47,678 bases of DNA from a virus: the IMG/VR virus record IMGVR_UViG_3300046804_002270, positions 1 to 47,678 of that record; one strand, written 5' to 3'. Below the pieces are notes generated by a model. The model had not been told where the DNA came from and ran no database searches. It saw nothing but the letters and a program-made list of their open reading frames with translations. The translations under genes and the position numbers were made by a program. Shown here piece by piece: positions 23,487 through 32,235 of this stretch; within the stretch, counting starts at the first letter, position 1; each line of letters starts with the position of its first letter.

Positions 23487-24732
23487 AACATTTTGTATGC
23501 ACCCGTTTACAGGGCTGGCAACACGAGAAGATGGTGCAATCCAAGTGTGCTGTCGTAGTCATCCTATTGGATTTATTGACAAAGAAAAGTTAGAAGATAT
23601 ATGGAACAATGATACCATGCGTCGAATTCGTAGACAGGTATTGTCTGGCGAACGTCCGCCAGAATGCGAACCTTGTTTTAGTTTAGAGGACCAAGGTGTT
23701 GAAAGCCTACGACAACGACACATTGCTGGAGTTATACCAGAAGCACGTATTAATCTGTATCCAAAGGCATTAGAGAATCTACACCCAGAGATGACAATGC
23801 CGTTTGAGATTCCTACGATGGAACTTAAACTAAACAATCTGTGTAATTTAAAATGCCGTATGTGCCACCCAGGGGATAGTACCAGCTGGAATGATTGGGC
23901 AGAAATTAAAGATTTTTACAAAGGTTCAGGACAAGTTATTTTCAACCTAGTAGAAGAACATAACTTAGAAAACAAACCATTGCTTGATAAGTTTGAAGAC
24001 AATCCCAATTGGTGGGCTAGCCTAGAAAAGAATTTGCCACATTTCCGTCGTGTAGAGTTTGCTGGTGGCGAACCGTTGATGGATCCTCAGCATTACAGAA
24101 TTTTAGATATGTTAGCACCATATGGGCATCAGATAGAAATCAAGTATGCTACTAACTTAACTACCTTAGGCAAGAGCAATCGTACCATTTGGGAATACTG
24201 GCCCAAGTTTAAGAGTGTGGCTGTTAATGTAAGCATCGATGGTATTAGAGATAGTTACGAATATATTCGAGGTAATGCGCATTGGGGCGAACTTATAAAC
24301 AATATCAAACAAATACAAACAATACCAAACATCAGTCGTATTGTTGGTGCTGTGGCTGTACAGGTAAGTAACGTTCTTGTGCTTGACAAAATGATAGAAT
24401 ACTTTTTAAATGATTTAGGAATTGTATTTTATACCAATATGGTCAAGTACCCCAATGTACTTTCAGCTCAGGTATTGCCTAAGCCATTAAAGGCGTTAGC
24501 CATTATGCGTCTTGAAGAAGTCAAGCAGCGTGTGCCAGAGTTCAAATATGTTAAAGCTAATCCTATCTTATTAAATCTTACCATAGAACAAATTAACGGA
24601 GTAATCAATTATATTAACGCTGTGGATCAAAATGACAAATGGGAAGATTGTGTAGAATTTAACCGTAGATTAGATCAAACACGAGATCAAAGTTTCACAG
24701 ATGTTACTAAAGAATTCAAAGACTATGTTTAA
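23470..24732 (+). CDS. radical-SAM enzyme with N-terminal SPASM-like Cys domain, copy 1
   Basis: A 420-residue protein in which Cys motifs come before the radical-SAM core: C9 (FCMHPFTGL), C27-C28 (VCCRS), C66-x2-C69 (CEPCF), then C125-x3-C129-x2-C132 (CNLKCRMC) and FAGGEPL. The leading FC.HPF...G....CC pattern is the SPASM/twitch auxiliary-cluster motif, here at the N-terminus. A 461-residue paralogue lies at 26587-27972. It starts within the PLP gene and overlaps the next gene by 8 nt. Substrate unknown. Confidence 0.88.
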   Translation: MSQNSKTFCMHPFTGLATREDGAIQVCCRSHPIGFIDKEKLEDIWNNDTMRRIRRQVLSGERPPECEPCFSLEDQGVESLRQRHIAGVIPEARINLYPKALENLHPEMTMPFEIPTMELKLNNLCNLKCRMCHPGDSTSWNDWAEIKDFYKGSGQVIFNLVEEHNLENKPLLDKFEDNPNWWASLEKNLPHFRRVEFAGGEPLMDPQHYRILDMLAPYGHQIEIKYATNLTTLGKSNRTIWEYWPKFKSVAVNVSIDGIRDSYEYIRGNAHWGELINNIKQIQTIPNISRIVGAVAVQVSNVLVLDKMIEYFLNDLGIVFYTNMVKYPNVLSAQVLPKPLKALAIMRLEEVKQRVPEFKYVKANPILLNLTIEQINGVINYINAVDQNDKWEDCVEFNRRLDQTRDQSFTDVTKEFKDYV

Positions 24733-25624
24733 AGTTACTAGTGCGTGGCCTCATCAAGATCAGATTAAAGTCGAATGGAATCTTGGCAAACGCTGTAACT
24801 ACGACTGCACATATTGTCCTTCATCGATACACGATAACTTTAGTCCTCATACTGATATCAATATATTAGAATCAGCAGTTGATCGTTTATGCGAATTAGA
24901 TAAACCATTACGCATCAGCCTAACAGGCGGAGAACCCTGTGTACATCCTGACATAGAAGATTTTTTAGATTATCTAAAGCGTAAAAATATATTCTGGGTC
25001 AACTTAACTACAAATGGCACTAGAGGTTATCGTTGGTATTTAGATAATGAGATGTTCTTCAATCATCTTGTATTCAGCCTACACTTTGAAAAACTAGATC
25101 AATGGGTACGAGTATTTGATACTATTTTAAAATTTTACGATGAAACAGAAAGAGATTTCTTTGTCAATGTAATGGCGCATCATGATCATATGGATCATGT
25201 TAGAACTGTGGTAAAGAAATTTGATGAGGTTGGAATAAAATATGCCATTCGTAGAATACGATGGACTGAAGGGGATCATAATATATTTGATGATCTAAAA
25301 TACGAAGGCAAAGATTTAGAATGGATATTGTCTAAAGACGCAACAGTAAAACCCAATTGCCGAGTTGACAACGAACAGGTTATTCATGCTAACGACATTA
25401 TTAAAAAACATCTAAATCAATTCAAGGGTTGGCAATGTAACGCAGGTATAGAAAGCCTAATGATAAATTGGGACGGTGAAGTACATCGTGCGACTTGTAG
25501 AGTCGGTGGTAGTCTAGGGAACATCTACAAAGGAACGTTTGGTGTTCCTAGCGATCCAGTTATATGTACTCGAGATTTCTGTACCTGTGCTGCCGATATA
25601 CCGTTAACTAAAACTTTTAGTTAA
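24725..25624 (+). CDS. radical-SAM enzyme, family 2, copy 1
   Basis: A 299-residue protein. I start it at the ATG at 24725; the frame extends upstream to 24701, but only inside the previous gene. Motif C24-x3-C28-x2-C31 (CNYDCTYC), then SLTGGEPCVHPD and TTNGTRG. C-terminal Cys residues (QCNAG, TCRVGG, CTCAAD) may bind an auxiliary cluster. It ends PLTKTFS, and the same final bases encode LTKSFS on the other strand in the convergent paralogue. Related copies: 25604-26590 and 31195-32172. Confidence 0.87.
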   Translation: MFKVTSAWPHQDQIKVEWNLGKRCNYDCTYCPSSIHDNFSPHTDINILESAVDRLCELDKPLRISLTGGEPCVHPDIEDFLDYLKRKNIFWVNLTTNGTRGYRWYLDNEMFFNHLVFSLHFEKLDQWVRVFDTILKFYDETERDFFVNVMAHHDHMDHVRTVVKKFDEVGIKYAIRRIRWTEGDHNIFDDLKYEGKDLEWILSKDATVKPNCRVDNEQVIHANDIIKKHLNQFKGWQCNAGIESLMINWDGEVHRATCRVGGSLGNIYKGTFGVPSDPVICTRDFCTCAADIPLTKTFS

Positions 25625-26590
25625 GTGAGTTTCTGGAATACAACTACAGCAGTCTATCTGACATTTTGCCTGTTTAAATTCTGGATCAAACACGTCAATA
25701 AAATTTTTATCTAAGATATTATATCTTTGATCAAACAAAGGTTGACTGCAAGAACCTTGTATGATACCATCCCAGTTTATATAGATAGAATCTAATCCTA
25801 TATTACAATTCCAACCTTTAAAATCAGTCCAACCTTTGTTAATGTATGTGTTAGATGTGGCCATTACAGGAAGGACTTTATCTTCTAACCATACAGCACT
25901 TTCAAATATTTTAATAGATCCATCAAAGATCAAATTGTAGTTTTTAAGAAACCATGTTAGATTAGGCAATCGTTTCAATTCTTTAGACATATAATTCTTT
26001 TGAATTTTAGTGTAAGGAAGATAACCTACAACTTCTTTGGCTAATACAAACCAAGGATACTTGCTAGACGTTTTCATATACTCAACTGCTGCTACACAAT
26101 CATCCCATCTAGTAGGATCCATTAATACCAATACTGTTACTTTTTTATTTAGAGAATATAATGTGTCAGCAACAGCAATCATGTGATCAATATTGCTTTC
26201 TTTAACATGATGTGACAATGTTGCATTGTCAATTAAATGTCCATTTTCTTGCCACCAGCGCAGAGTTCTAGATCCATTTGATGTAACACTTATATAAACA
26301 TCATTAGATTTTTTTATTTCCGAAATAACTTTATGCAGGTCTTTCCAGACTGTGGGTTCACCGCCGCCGATGTCTAGATGGAATTTGGTTTTTCCTAATT
26401 TGATAGTGTATTGATTAAACAGATGCTGTAGATTAGCTATTACAGTATCAGTGTCAGTTGGTGATTTAAAATTTCCTTCATTTGACCCTGGGAAACAATA
26501 GTCGCATTTGAAATTACATACATTGCTAGGGCTCCATCTTATATTCAAAATATTAGATTTAGAAAGAGATTTTATTTTAATTGGTTTCAT
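25604..26590 (-). CDS. radical-SAM enzyme, family 2, copy 2
   Basis: A 328-residue paralogue of the convergent gene at 24725. Motif C25-x3-C29-x2-C32 (CNFKCDYC), then DIGGGEPTVWKD and VTSNGSRTL. C-terminal features shared with copy 1 are WNCNIGLDSIYINWDG, a late CCSC cluster and an LTKSFS end. It is the final gene of the third minus-strand operon and overlaps the plus-strand copy by 21 nt. It starts in an ATGA overlap. Confidence 0.87.
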   Translation of the reverse strand: MKPIKIKSLSKSNILNIRWSPSNVCNFKCDYCFPGSNEGNFKSPTDTDTVIANLQHLFNQYTIKLGKTKFHLDIGGGEPTVWKDLHKVISEIKKSNDVYISVTSNGSRTLRWWQENGHLIDNATLSHHVKESNIDHMIAVADTLYSLNKKVTVLVLMDPTRWDDCVAAVEYMKTSSKYPWFVLAKEVVGYLPYTKIQKNYMSKELKRLPNLTWFLKNYNLIFDGSIKIFESAVWLEDKVLPVMATSNTYINKGWTDFKGWNCNIGLDSIYINWDGIIQGSCSQPLFDQRYNILDKNFIDVFDPEFKQAKCQIDCCSCIPETHLTKSFS

Positions 26591-27972
26591 AGCAGATGTT
26601 TTAATTCGGGAAATATCGACTTGGCATCTGTACCTCGAATTAAATCTAAATTAGCAACATACTCTTTAAAGTCCGGCAATAGGTGTGTGTGATCTCCCGC
26701 CTGTATAAATTTTAAAATGCCTTCCCAGCGTTTCCAACCGTAGGGATTATCTTTCCAAAAGTTATCATCCTGTCTATAATTGTCCCATAACCATTGTTTG
26801 AAATCTGCAAACTGTTTTACAATTTCATCTTTATCTTCTTGTGGTAATATTCTAGCACTAAGGAAAGTAGGAATATAAAGCAAATGCAAATTAATAATGC
26901 CGCCGCCTGTTTCATATTCGTCAAGTGCAAACTTATTGATCTTTTTAAAGCCTTGGCTCAATTTCCATTTAGCAAAATCAATAATATGTTTGACATTGAA
27001 TACTTGTACAGCACAGGCTATCGCGCAATGAATATTATCTGGAGCATTGTCCATTAACCATAAACTACGTTCTATGTCAGCCCAGTCTGTGGGATATCGT
27101 ATGTAATGATTTCGTTCCATTAAAGCATCAATACTAAATGCATAGCGTACCTGTTTGAATTGACTCCACACATTAATAATATCTTCATTAACGAATATTC
27201 CGTTGCTGTTATATCGCAGGCTGATATTTTTAGCGTAACCACGTTTAATGATTTCGTCTAAGAAGCGTCTGTGTTCTTTGATCATTAAAGGTTCACCACC
27301 AGCAAAGTACAGTTGTGTGATGTTTGGTATTTGCTCAAAGACGTCGTCCCAGAACTCCGGTTTTTCGTACCAAACATTATTAAATTCTTCTTTGGCAAAT
27401 CCTATCTGGTTTAATACTATTGTGCTTTTAGTTTTTTCAACTAACTTATCATAGTCTTGCAACCAACGACTGCTGTCGTGCGGACTACACATCACGCATT
27501 TTAAATTACAGGTATGTCCTAGTCGCAAATCCAAATATCGTATAACAGGCGGCACAGCACCTGTTGAATCAGTATCAGCGATAAGTTTATTAAAATCTAA
27601 ACCATCACGATTCCATTCATACATTTCCCATAAGCGTTTGCTGACTACTCCATTGCTTTCTTCTTCAAAACATTTTGTACAGCTGGCGGGTATCTTTCCT
27701 TCTAACATTGTTTTACGAACACTGCGCATATACTGATTATTAAATGCTTCTAACGGAGTTTCGCGTCCAAAGTTAGCGGGCAAGCCATCTTCTTTTTTAA
27801 CCAAGCCCACGGCATAGTCTCCGGTTTGAGCTCCGCTGGCATTAGTAACACAGCAAAGTCTAGCATCCCCATTAGGGCGTGTTGCCAAGTGTATCCAAGG
27901 CAAAGCACAAAAGGTGGGAGACCCTGTACGTTCTTCTATCAGTTTGATATACGTTTTAATCTTATTAGTCAT
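26587..27972 (-). CDS. radical-SAM enzyme with N-terminal SPASM-like Cys domain, copy 2
   Basis: A 461-residue paralogue of 23470-24732: the same leading Cys set (C22 in FCALPWIHLA, C40-C41, C98-x2-C101) before the radical-SAM core C155-x3-C159-x2-C162 (CNLKCVMC) and FAGGEPL. It has an extra ~40 residues before the core and a different C-terminus. The conserved segments SIDAL/SIDGI and QVFNV/QVSNV show common descent. It is translationally coupled to the SGNH gene upstream (overlap 8 nt) and to the radical-SAM gene downstream (ATGA). Confidence 0.88.
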   Translation of the reverse strand: MTNKIKTYIKLIEERTGSPTFCALPWIHLATRPNGDARLCCVTNASGAQTGDYAVGLVKKEDGLPANFGRETPLEAFNNQYMRSVRKTMLEGKIPASCTKCFEEESNGVVSKRLWEMYEWNRDGLDFNKLIADTDSTGAVPPVIRYLDLRLGHTCNLKCVMCSPHDSSRWLQDYDKLVEKTKSTIVLNQIGFAKEEFNNVWYEKPEFWDDVFEQIPNITQLYFAGGEPLMIKEHRRFLDEIIKRGYAKNISLRYNSNGIFVNEDIINVWSQFKQVRYAFSIDALMERNHYIRYPTDWADIERSLWLMDNAPDNIHCAIACAVQVFNVKHIIDFAKWKLSQGFKKINKFALDEYETGGGIINLHLLYIPTFLSARILPQEDKDEIVKQFADFKQWLWDNYRQDDNFWKDNPYGWKRWEGILKFIQAGDHTHLLPDFKEYVANLDLIRGTDAKSIFPELKHLL

Positions 27973-28771
27973 TGTCCCACATCTCGGAAATGATATCAGA
28001 ATAATTTAAAATTCTTCCATCTTCATAATTATCAATGGCATTCTTAATAAAATCAAATACCATATTGTTTTTAATACCTTCTAGGTGATTTGGCCTATTG
28101 TCTATCTTAGGATATTGAAAAGTGTTTTCTGTATCACCGGCTACACTTAAACTGTTAAGAGCAGGTCTGATTTCTACACCGTGTTTCCAAGCATAATCAT
28201 AATGAACATTGCTAGGATGGAATCCAGAGAAGTCCCAACTGCTGGGATTACCAAATGCCCAGAAATGAATAATCTTTGTAGTAGAAGGGAATCTCGGCAA
28301 TACATTATTATCAATGTATTCTAAAATTGCTCTATGTTCAAATTCTTCTTTTTCTTGATCATACAAATGCAGATAAAATTGTTTAGCTGCTTCCCACAAT
28401 TCTTTGGTAAACGGATTTGTTTTTCCAGGATACTCTTTTTCAAACCATTTTTCTTTTTCCGGATTGTAACCTGCAATACCAGAACTTACATGAATCGAAC
28501 GAGCAACTCGATTAAACAATCTACCAGGATTGGTCCAAACAAATACACACACGTCTGGTATTGACTGAGACATAATCAATGGCTGCAATTGAATTAAAAA
28601 TGCATCCCATACCGACGACCCGCCATAGCCAAGATTAACGATGTTGGCGTTGTAATAATCTCTTGTCTGTTCAATATAGGTAAGATATCCGTGCTCTATG
28701 CTATGAGGATTGTTTAATTTCGTACAAAAGCTATCACCAAAGAAGCCGACAGTTTTTATTTTGTCGTTCAT
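27965..28771 (-). CDS. SGNH/GDSL-type hydrolase-like protein, copy 1
   Basis: A 268-residue protein with GFFGDSFC near the N-terminus (Ser nucleophile), NLGYGGSSVWDA (Gly block), a block with CVFVWTNPGR in the Asn position, and RPNHLEG near the end giving the His. This fits the SGNH esterase/acyl-hydrolase family; deacylation or acyl transfer on a sugar or peptide is likely. A second, more divergent member lies at 30437-31195. It starts in a TAATG overlap with the radical-SAM gene. Confidence 0.78.
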   Translation of the reverse strand: MNDKIKTVGFFGDSFCTKLNNPHSIEHGYLTYIEQTRDYYNANIVNLGYGGSSVWDAFLIQLQPLIMSQSIPDVCVFVWTNPGRLFNRVARSIHVSSGIAGYNPEKEKWFEKEYPGKTNPFTKELWEAAKQFYLHLYDQEKEEFEHRAILEYIDNNVLPRFPSTTKIIHFWAFGNPSSWDFSGFHPSNVHYDYAWKHGVEIRPALNSLSVAGDTENTFQYPKIDNRPNHLEGIKNNMVFDFIKNAIDNYEDGRILNYSDIISEMWDND

Positions 28772-29856
28772 TAAAAAACATCCAAATCTAAAAATTGATC
28801 TCTACACTGGCTTACTTCTACTTTTTCAAACTTACCACATACTCTTGCGCACATGATAACAGACTTATCTTCGAATCCTTTGTTCCAAACAGTTTGCCAG
28901 GCATCGCTATTAACAAGATCTTTAACGGATCGTTTGTTTAGATTTAATCCTTCCATGCCGCCAAATGCTTCTAGCGCAGAATTTAAACTCTCTTTACTAT
29001 GTGTCATAAAATCCCAAACTAGTTTATTGGGTCTAGAATATTGATATGGGACGCTGGCAAGGAAACAACAGGGCCAAGCATATCCTTGAGAATCGATGTA
29101 TAGACTCTTTGTTCCTTCAACTTCACAGCTAACGGTACAACTTGCTATTGCTTCTTTATAATTCTCAACTGTCTTTCTATCAATAAATGCTATCTTCTTT
29201 TCGCTTGGAGATTCTAATTTATAAGCAACATTGCCATTGCTGTCTAAAACTTCAAAGAATGGATCTCCGATAAATCTACTAGTTTGCTTTTCATGAAAGC
29301 TGTCAAATCCCAATTCTTTAGCCAACTGTCTAGCAGTTTCTAATTGATGTTCGTTGTGTTTAAAGGTTATAAAATTCCAACGAGCGATACCACCAGCTGC
29401 GATAAATGATTTGGCGTTTTCAATAATCTTATTAAAGTCTGTGCCTATTCTATAGAGGTGATGTGTATCTTCAAGACCGTCTATGCCGAATAGCACTATG
29501 TGATTCTTTGGCATGGCCTTTGCTAAATCTTTCCACCAAGATTTAGATCTTGCGCTGCCATTAGTGTGTACTTGCAAATCTACATTAGGGTTTGATTTAG
29601 CGATGTAATCAACAATTTTAATTAGATCTTTATTTAAAATTGGATCGCCATAATTGCCACACAGCGATATGCCTGTGACCTGTGCTATCAACTCACTAGG
29701 AATAATAGATTTAAATTTCTTTATGTCTAGGTTCTTTTCAATTACATTTGGGTTAGGTAAACCGCCATGTTCGTTTCGGGCGCACATAGGACATTTAGCC
29801 TGACATAGGCTAGAAATTTCTAGATGTAATTTTTTTATATCTTCATACTTGTACAT
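28771..29856 (-). CDS. radical-SAM/SPASM-type enzyme, family 1, copy 2
   Basis: A 361-residue paralogue of 18131-19216. I use the ATG at 29856, in a TAATG overlap with the methyltransferase stop; the frame reaches 29880 only by running into that gene. Motif C18-x3-C22-x2-C25 (CQAKCPMC), SLCGNYGDP, HTNGSARS, and C-terminal Cys residues (WPCCFLAS, CARVCG) for a SPASM-type cluster. The two copies have the same length, so they probably catalyse the same kind of step in different operons. Confidence 0.88.
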   Translation of the reverse strand: MYKYEDIKKLHLEISSLCQAKCPMCARNEHGGLPNPNVIEKNLDIKKFKSIIPSELIAQVTGISLCGNYGDPILNKDLIKIVDYIAKSNPNVDLQVHTNGSARSKSWWKDLAKAMPKNHIVLFGIDGLEDTHHLYRIGTDFNKIIENAKSFIAAGGIARWNFITFKHNEHQLETARQLAKELGFDSFHEKQTSRFIGDPFFEVLDSNGNVAYKLESPSEKKIAFIDRKTVENYKEAIASCTVSCEVEGTKSLYIDSQGYAWPCCFLASVPYQYSRPNKLVWDFMTHSKESLNSALEAFGGMEGLNLNKRSVKDLVNSDAWQTVWNKGFEDKSVIMCARVCGKFEKVEVSQCRDQFLDLDVF

Positions 29857-30446
29857 TATTTTTTTCCAATAATCATCCAACGTGTGTAAAGAGGCAATTC
29901 TAATTCACCTGCCCACAATACGTTGATGCCACACTGTGTTTTGAATTCTTCAAGACTTTTTGCTATTCTGATATGCTCGGGAATTTCATAATTATTACTC
30001 TGTAATACTAACAAGCTGTTGTCAGACATTTTTGATTTCCATGCTTCAAATTGTTCTTGTGTAATATGTTCACAACTTGTATTGATGATTACATCTGCAT
30101 CGCTAGGAGTGTCGCACATATCAGCAGTAATTGCTTGAAACTTGCCTACCATCTCCTCGATTTTATTCATGTTAATTGCAATAGGTTCGCAAGTTGGATC
30201 AATGTCAATGCTACGAATACTTAATACAGGTACATCGCTTTGAAACAGTAAACTAGCTAATGTTCCTACCCAACCACCGTATATGTCAACCGTGACAAAT
30301 TTCTTAACATGTTTTCTTAAATTTTTAATCAACCACTGTTTGCTCTTTAATTGTCCTTGCCAGAATGCATCCATGGTACGCATAGGATCTGGGCTTTGTC
30401 TTACTGCCTGCATCCAGTGATGAAAATGATCTAAATTTATTTGCAT
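29856..30446 (-). CDS. class-I SAM-dependent methyltransferase-like protein
   Basis: A 196-residue protein. Motif I is TVDIYGGWVGTLA (residues ~52-64), motif II SIDIDPTC, then ITADMCD and DVIINTSCEHIT as motifs III and IV. This is a full, compact Rossmann methyltransferase. Motif I is DxYGGxxG rather than the usual ExGxGxG. The acceptor is unknown. It overlaps the SGNH-like gene upstream by 10 nt and the radical-SAM gene downstream by 1 nt. Confidence 0.8.
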   Translation of the reverse strand: MQINLDHFHHWMQAVRQSPDPMRTMDAFWQGQLKSKQWLIKNLRKHVKKFVTVDIYGGWVGTLASLLFQSDVPVLSIRSIDIDPTCEPIAINMNKIEEMVGKFQAITADMCDTPSDADVIINTSCEHITQEQFEAWKSKMSDNSLLVLQSNNYEIPEHIRIAKSLEEFKTQCGINVLWAGELELPLYTRWMIIGKK

Positions 30447-31195
30447 AACTGTAATCCTTTTGCTATTTCAATGGCTGCTAACTTTGCTGACACTATACCA
30501 GGGTGCATTAAGTCTCTAGCCTTATCGATGTTTTTAAAATGCTTACACTTCAGTAAAGAATTATTTCCCGAGAACGATCCTTCAAAGTATCTACTTTTAT
30601 TTTGCCATATCGCTTTGGCTGTCTTCTGAATAAAAATAGCATTAACTTTGGCATGATGACCATTGCTGTTCCATACATCCATAAGACTGTTTGGCTCCAT
30701 GTTCCACGATCCGTGGTTTCTTATACTGCTGCGATCGTATTCAAGTACTCTAGTATAATCGGGCCAGATGTAAACAACTGCAAATGGTGCAGGGTATTTT
30801 TCATTTAACATAATGGAGTTGTGTAATGCAAATGTCATAGACGATCCGCCTGAACCTAAATTCACAACAGGACGGTCTACTATTGCAGCCAATCTACTAC
30901 TGACAGTATCTTCTTCACTGAGTCCAACACCATAAGCATTAGAACATCCAAATATCACAATAGACTCTGCCCAATCTATTTTGTTAAACTCTTGAGTTCT
31001 GTATCCTTGAGAATTATTTTTATATGTTACTTCGTGTGTTCTATAATACCAATCTTGTGGTTGTGACTTTAAATTTTCTAAGAATCTTTCTTCTGTGTCA
31101 GTTCCGCTCCACTGCGGAGAGAGGTACGCATCGGGAGGTAGGAATTTATTTTTCCTGACATGATTCAATAGCGGATTGAGTGTAAAAATATTCAT
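30437..31195 (-). CDS. SGNH-hydrolase-like protein, copy 2 (GCS in place of GDS)
   Basis: A 252-residue protein. Block I reads IFGCSNAYGVGL, where the usual GDS is GCS, so the Ser is kept. Block II is NLGSGGSSMTFALHN and the C-terminal block has DLMHPG. The order matches 27965-28771, but the identity is low. Loss of the first-block Asp is common in diverged SGNH proteins and need not abolish activity. It begins in a TAATG overlap with the radical-SAM gene. Confidence 0.68.
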   Translation of the reverse strand: MNIFTLNPLLNHVRKNKFLPPDAYLSPQWSGTDTEERFLENLKSQPQDWYYRTHEVTYKNNSQGYRTQEFNKIDWAESIVIFGCSNAYGVGLSEEDTVSSRLAAIVDRPVVNLGSGGSSMTFALHNSIMLNEKYPAPFAVVYIWPDYTRVLEYDRSSIRNHGSWNMEPNSLMDVWNSNGHHAKVNAIFIQKTAKAIWQNKSRYFEGSFSGNNSLLKCKHFKNIDKARDLMHPGIVSAKLAAIEIAKGLQLCK

Positions 31196-32172
31196 TATCT
31201 ACTTTTAGGTATTTTTGAATCTGCCGAACTAACACAACTTGGTGTGATACATAATTTCGGTTCCTTAAACAATTCAAAGTGATCTAATGTACCTAACGGT
31301 ACATCATGACAACTGTAACTTCTCTTAACCTCAGTTCCTCTTATTATAACACTTTGATATCCAGAATTACAAGTCCAACCTTGAAACTTATTAAATCCAA
31401 ATGCGTTAAAACGTTCTGCCTGATCAAACAGGTATTCTTTATTATCTTCATCGTATAATGCTATTTGATAAACTTCTTCACCGTCCGCACGTTGCGGAAA
31501 TCCTTTCTGCATTATATCGATCATTTCGGGTGTATACCCGTCAACCAATCTACTGGCTGTAGGATCGCTTTGTGGTTTCAGTGTTACATTAATTCCACGT
31601 TTATACAATCGTTCCATACGTTCGTACAATTGATAAAACTTTTCTGGAACCATAACTTGATTTACAGTTACATGTACACTTTCATACATCAACTGCAAAC
31701 ACTTGTCACCAAACTCTTGCTCTTTGGCAAACTCATCATGGAAGGATGCTGTAATGCTTCTGCGCTGTAGAAGATTGGTATTATTACACCATGTGTTCCA
31801 CCATTTTGATCCAGGGCTAAGATTGGTAGTCATATGTACACTTTGATAACTGCTTTCTGTTTCGTCTAGGTGTTTGACTAAATCTAGAAGTTGTTTATAA
31901 GCAGTAGGCTCGCCACCACTAAAACTCCAATGGAATTGATTGAATCCATTTTGTCTTGCCTGTCTTTTTATTTCGTCTATGGTGTTGGTATAGACTTCAA
32001 ATGACTGGTAATCCAATTTGTCGCTGCGGGCATAGGGCCAACAATAGGAACAATTATAGTTACAAAATCTGCCTAAGATCCAACTAATAGAAAATAATGG
32101 ACGACTCAACATCGTGCGCTGTCCAAAGCGTTTTATATTTTGAAATGGTATTGTTTGAAAATCGGTTATCAT
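31195..32172 (-). CDS. radical-SAM enzyme, family 2, copy 3
   Basis: A 325-residue protein. Motif C37-x3-C41-x2-C44 (CNYNCSYC), SFSGGEPTAYKQ, MTTNLSPGS. C-terminal WTCNSGYQS and SCHD resemble the WQCNAG/WNCNIG regions of the other two copies, but the final Cys pair is reduced (PSCVSSAD) and the end is IPKSR instead of LTKxFS. First gene of the third minus-strand operon; a TTAAATA box lies ten bases upstream. Confidence 0.87.
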   Translation of the reverse strand: MITDFQTIPFQNIKRFGQRTMLSRPLFSISWILGRFCNYNCSYCWPYARSDKLDYQSFEVYTNTIDEIKRQARQNGFNQFHWSFSGGEPTAYKQLLDLVKHLDETESSYQSVHMTTNLSPGSKWWNTWCNNTNLLQRRSITASFHDEFAKEQEFGDKCLQLMYESVHVTVNQVMVPEKFYQLYERMERLYKRGINVTLKPQSDPTASRLVDGYTPEMIDIMQKGFPQRADGEEVYQIALYDEDNKEYLFDQAERFNAFGFNKFQGWTCNSGYQSVIIRGTEVKRSYSCHDVPLGTLDHFELFKEPKLCITPSCVSSADSKIPKSR

Positions 32173-32182
32173 AAACTGCTAC

Positions 32183-32189
32183 TATTTAA
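32183..32189 (-). promoter_or_regulatory. late-type promoter, minus strand
   Basis: TTAAATA on the minus strand, ten bases upstream of the ATG at 32172. It would drive the third minus-strand operon of the island. Confidence 0.5.
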
Positions 32190-32200
32190 CCTATTATAGG

Positions 32201-32229
32201 TTGCTTCTAGTTAAACGAGAGTATATAAT
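32201..32229 (+). promoter_or_regulatory. sigma-70-type promoter for the tRNA-like gene
   Basis: TTGCTT (32201-32206), a 17-bp spacer and a perfect TATAAT (32224-32229). The predicted start, about 7 bases on, coincides with the 5' end of the tRNA-like element at 32236. Confidence 0.55.
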
Positions 32230-32235
32230 GTACAT

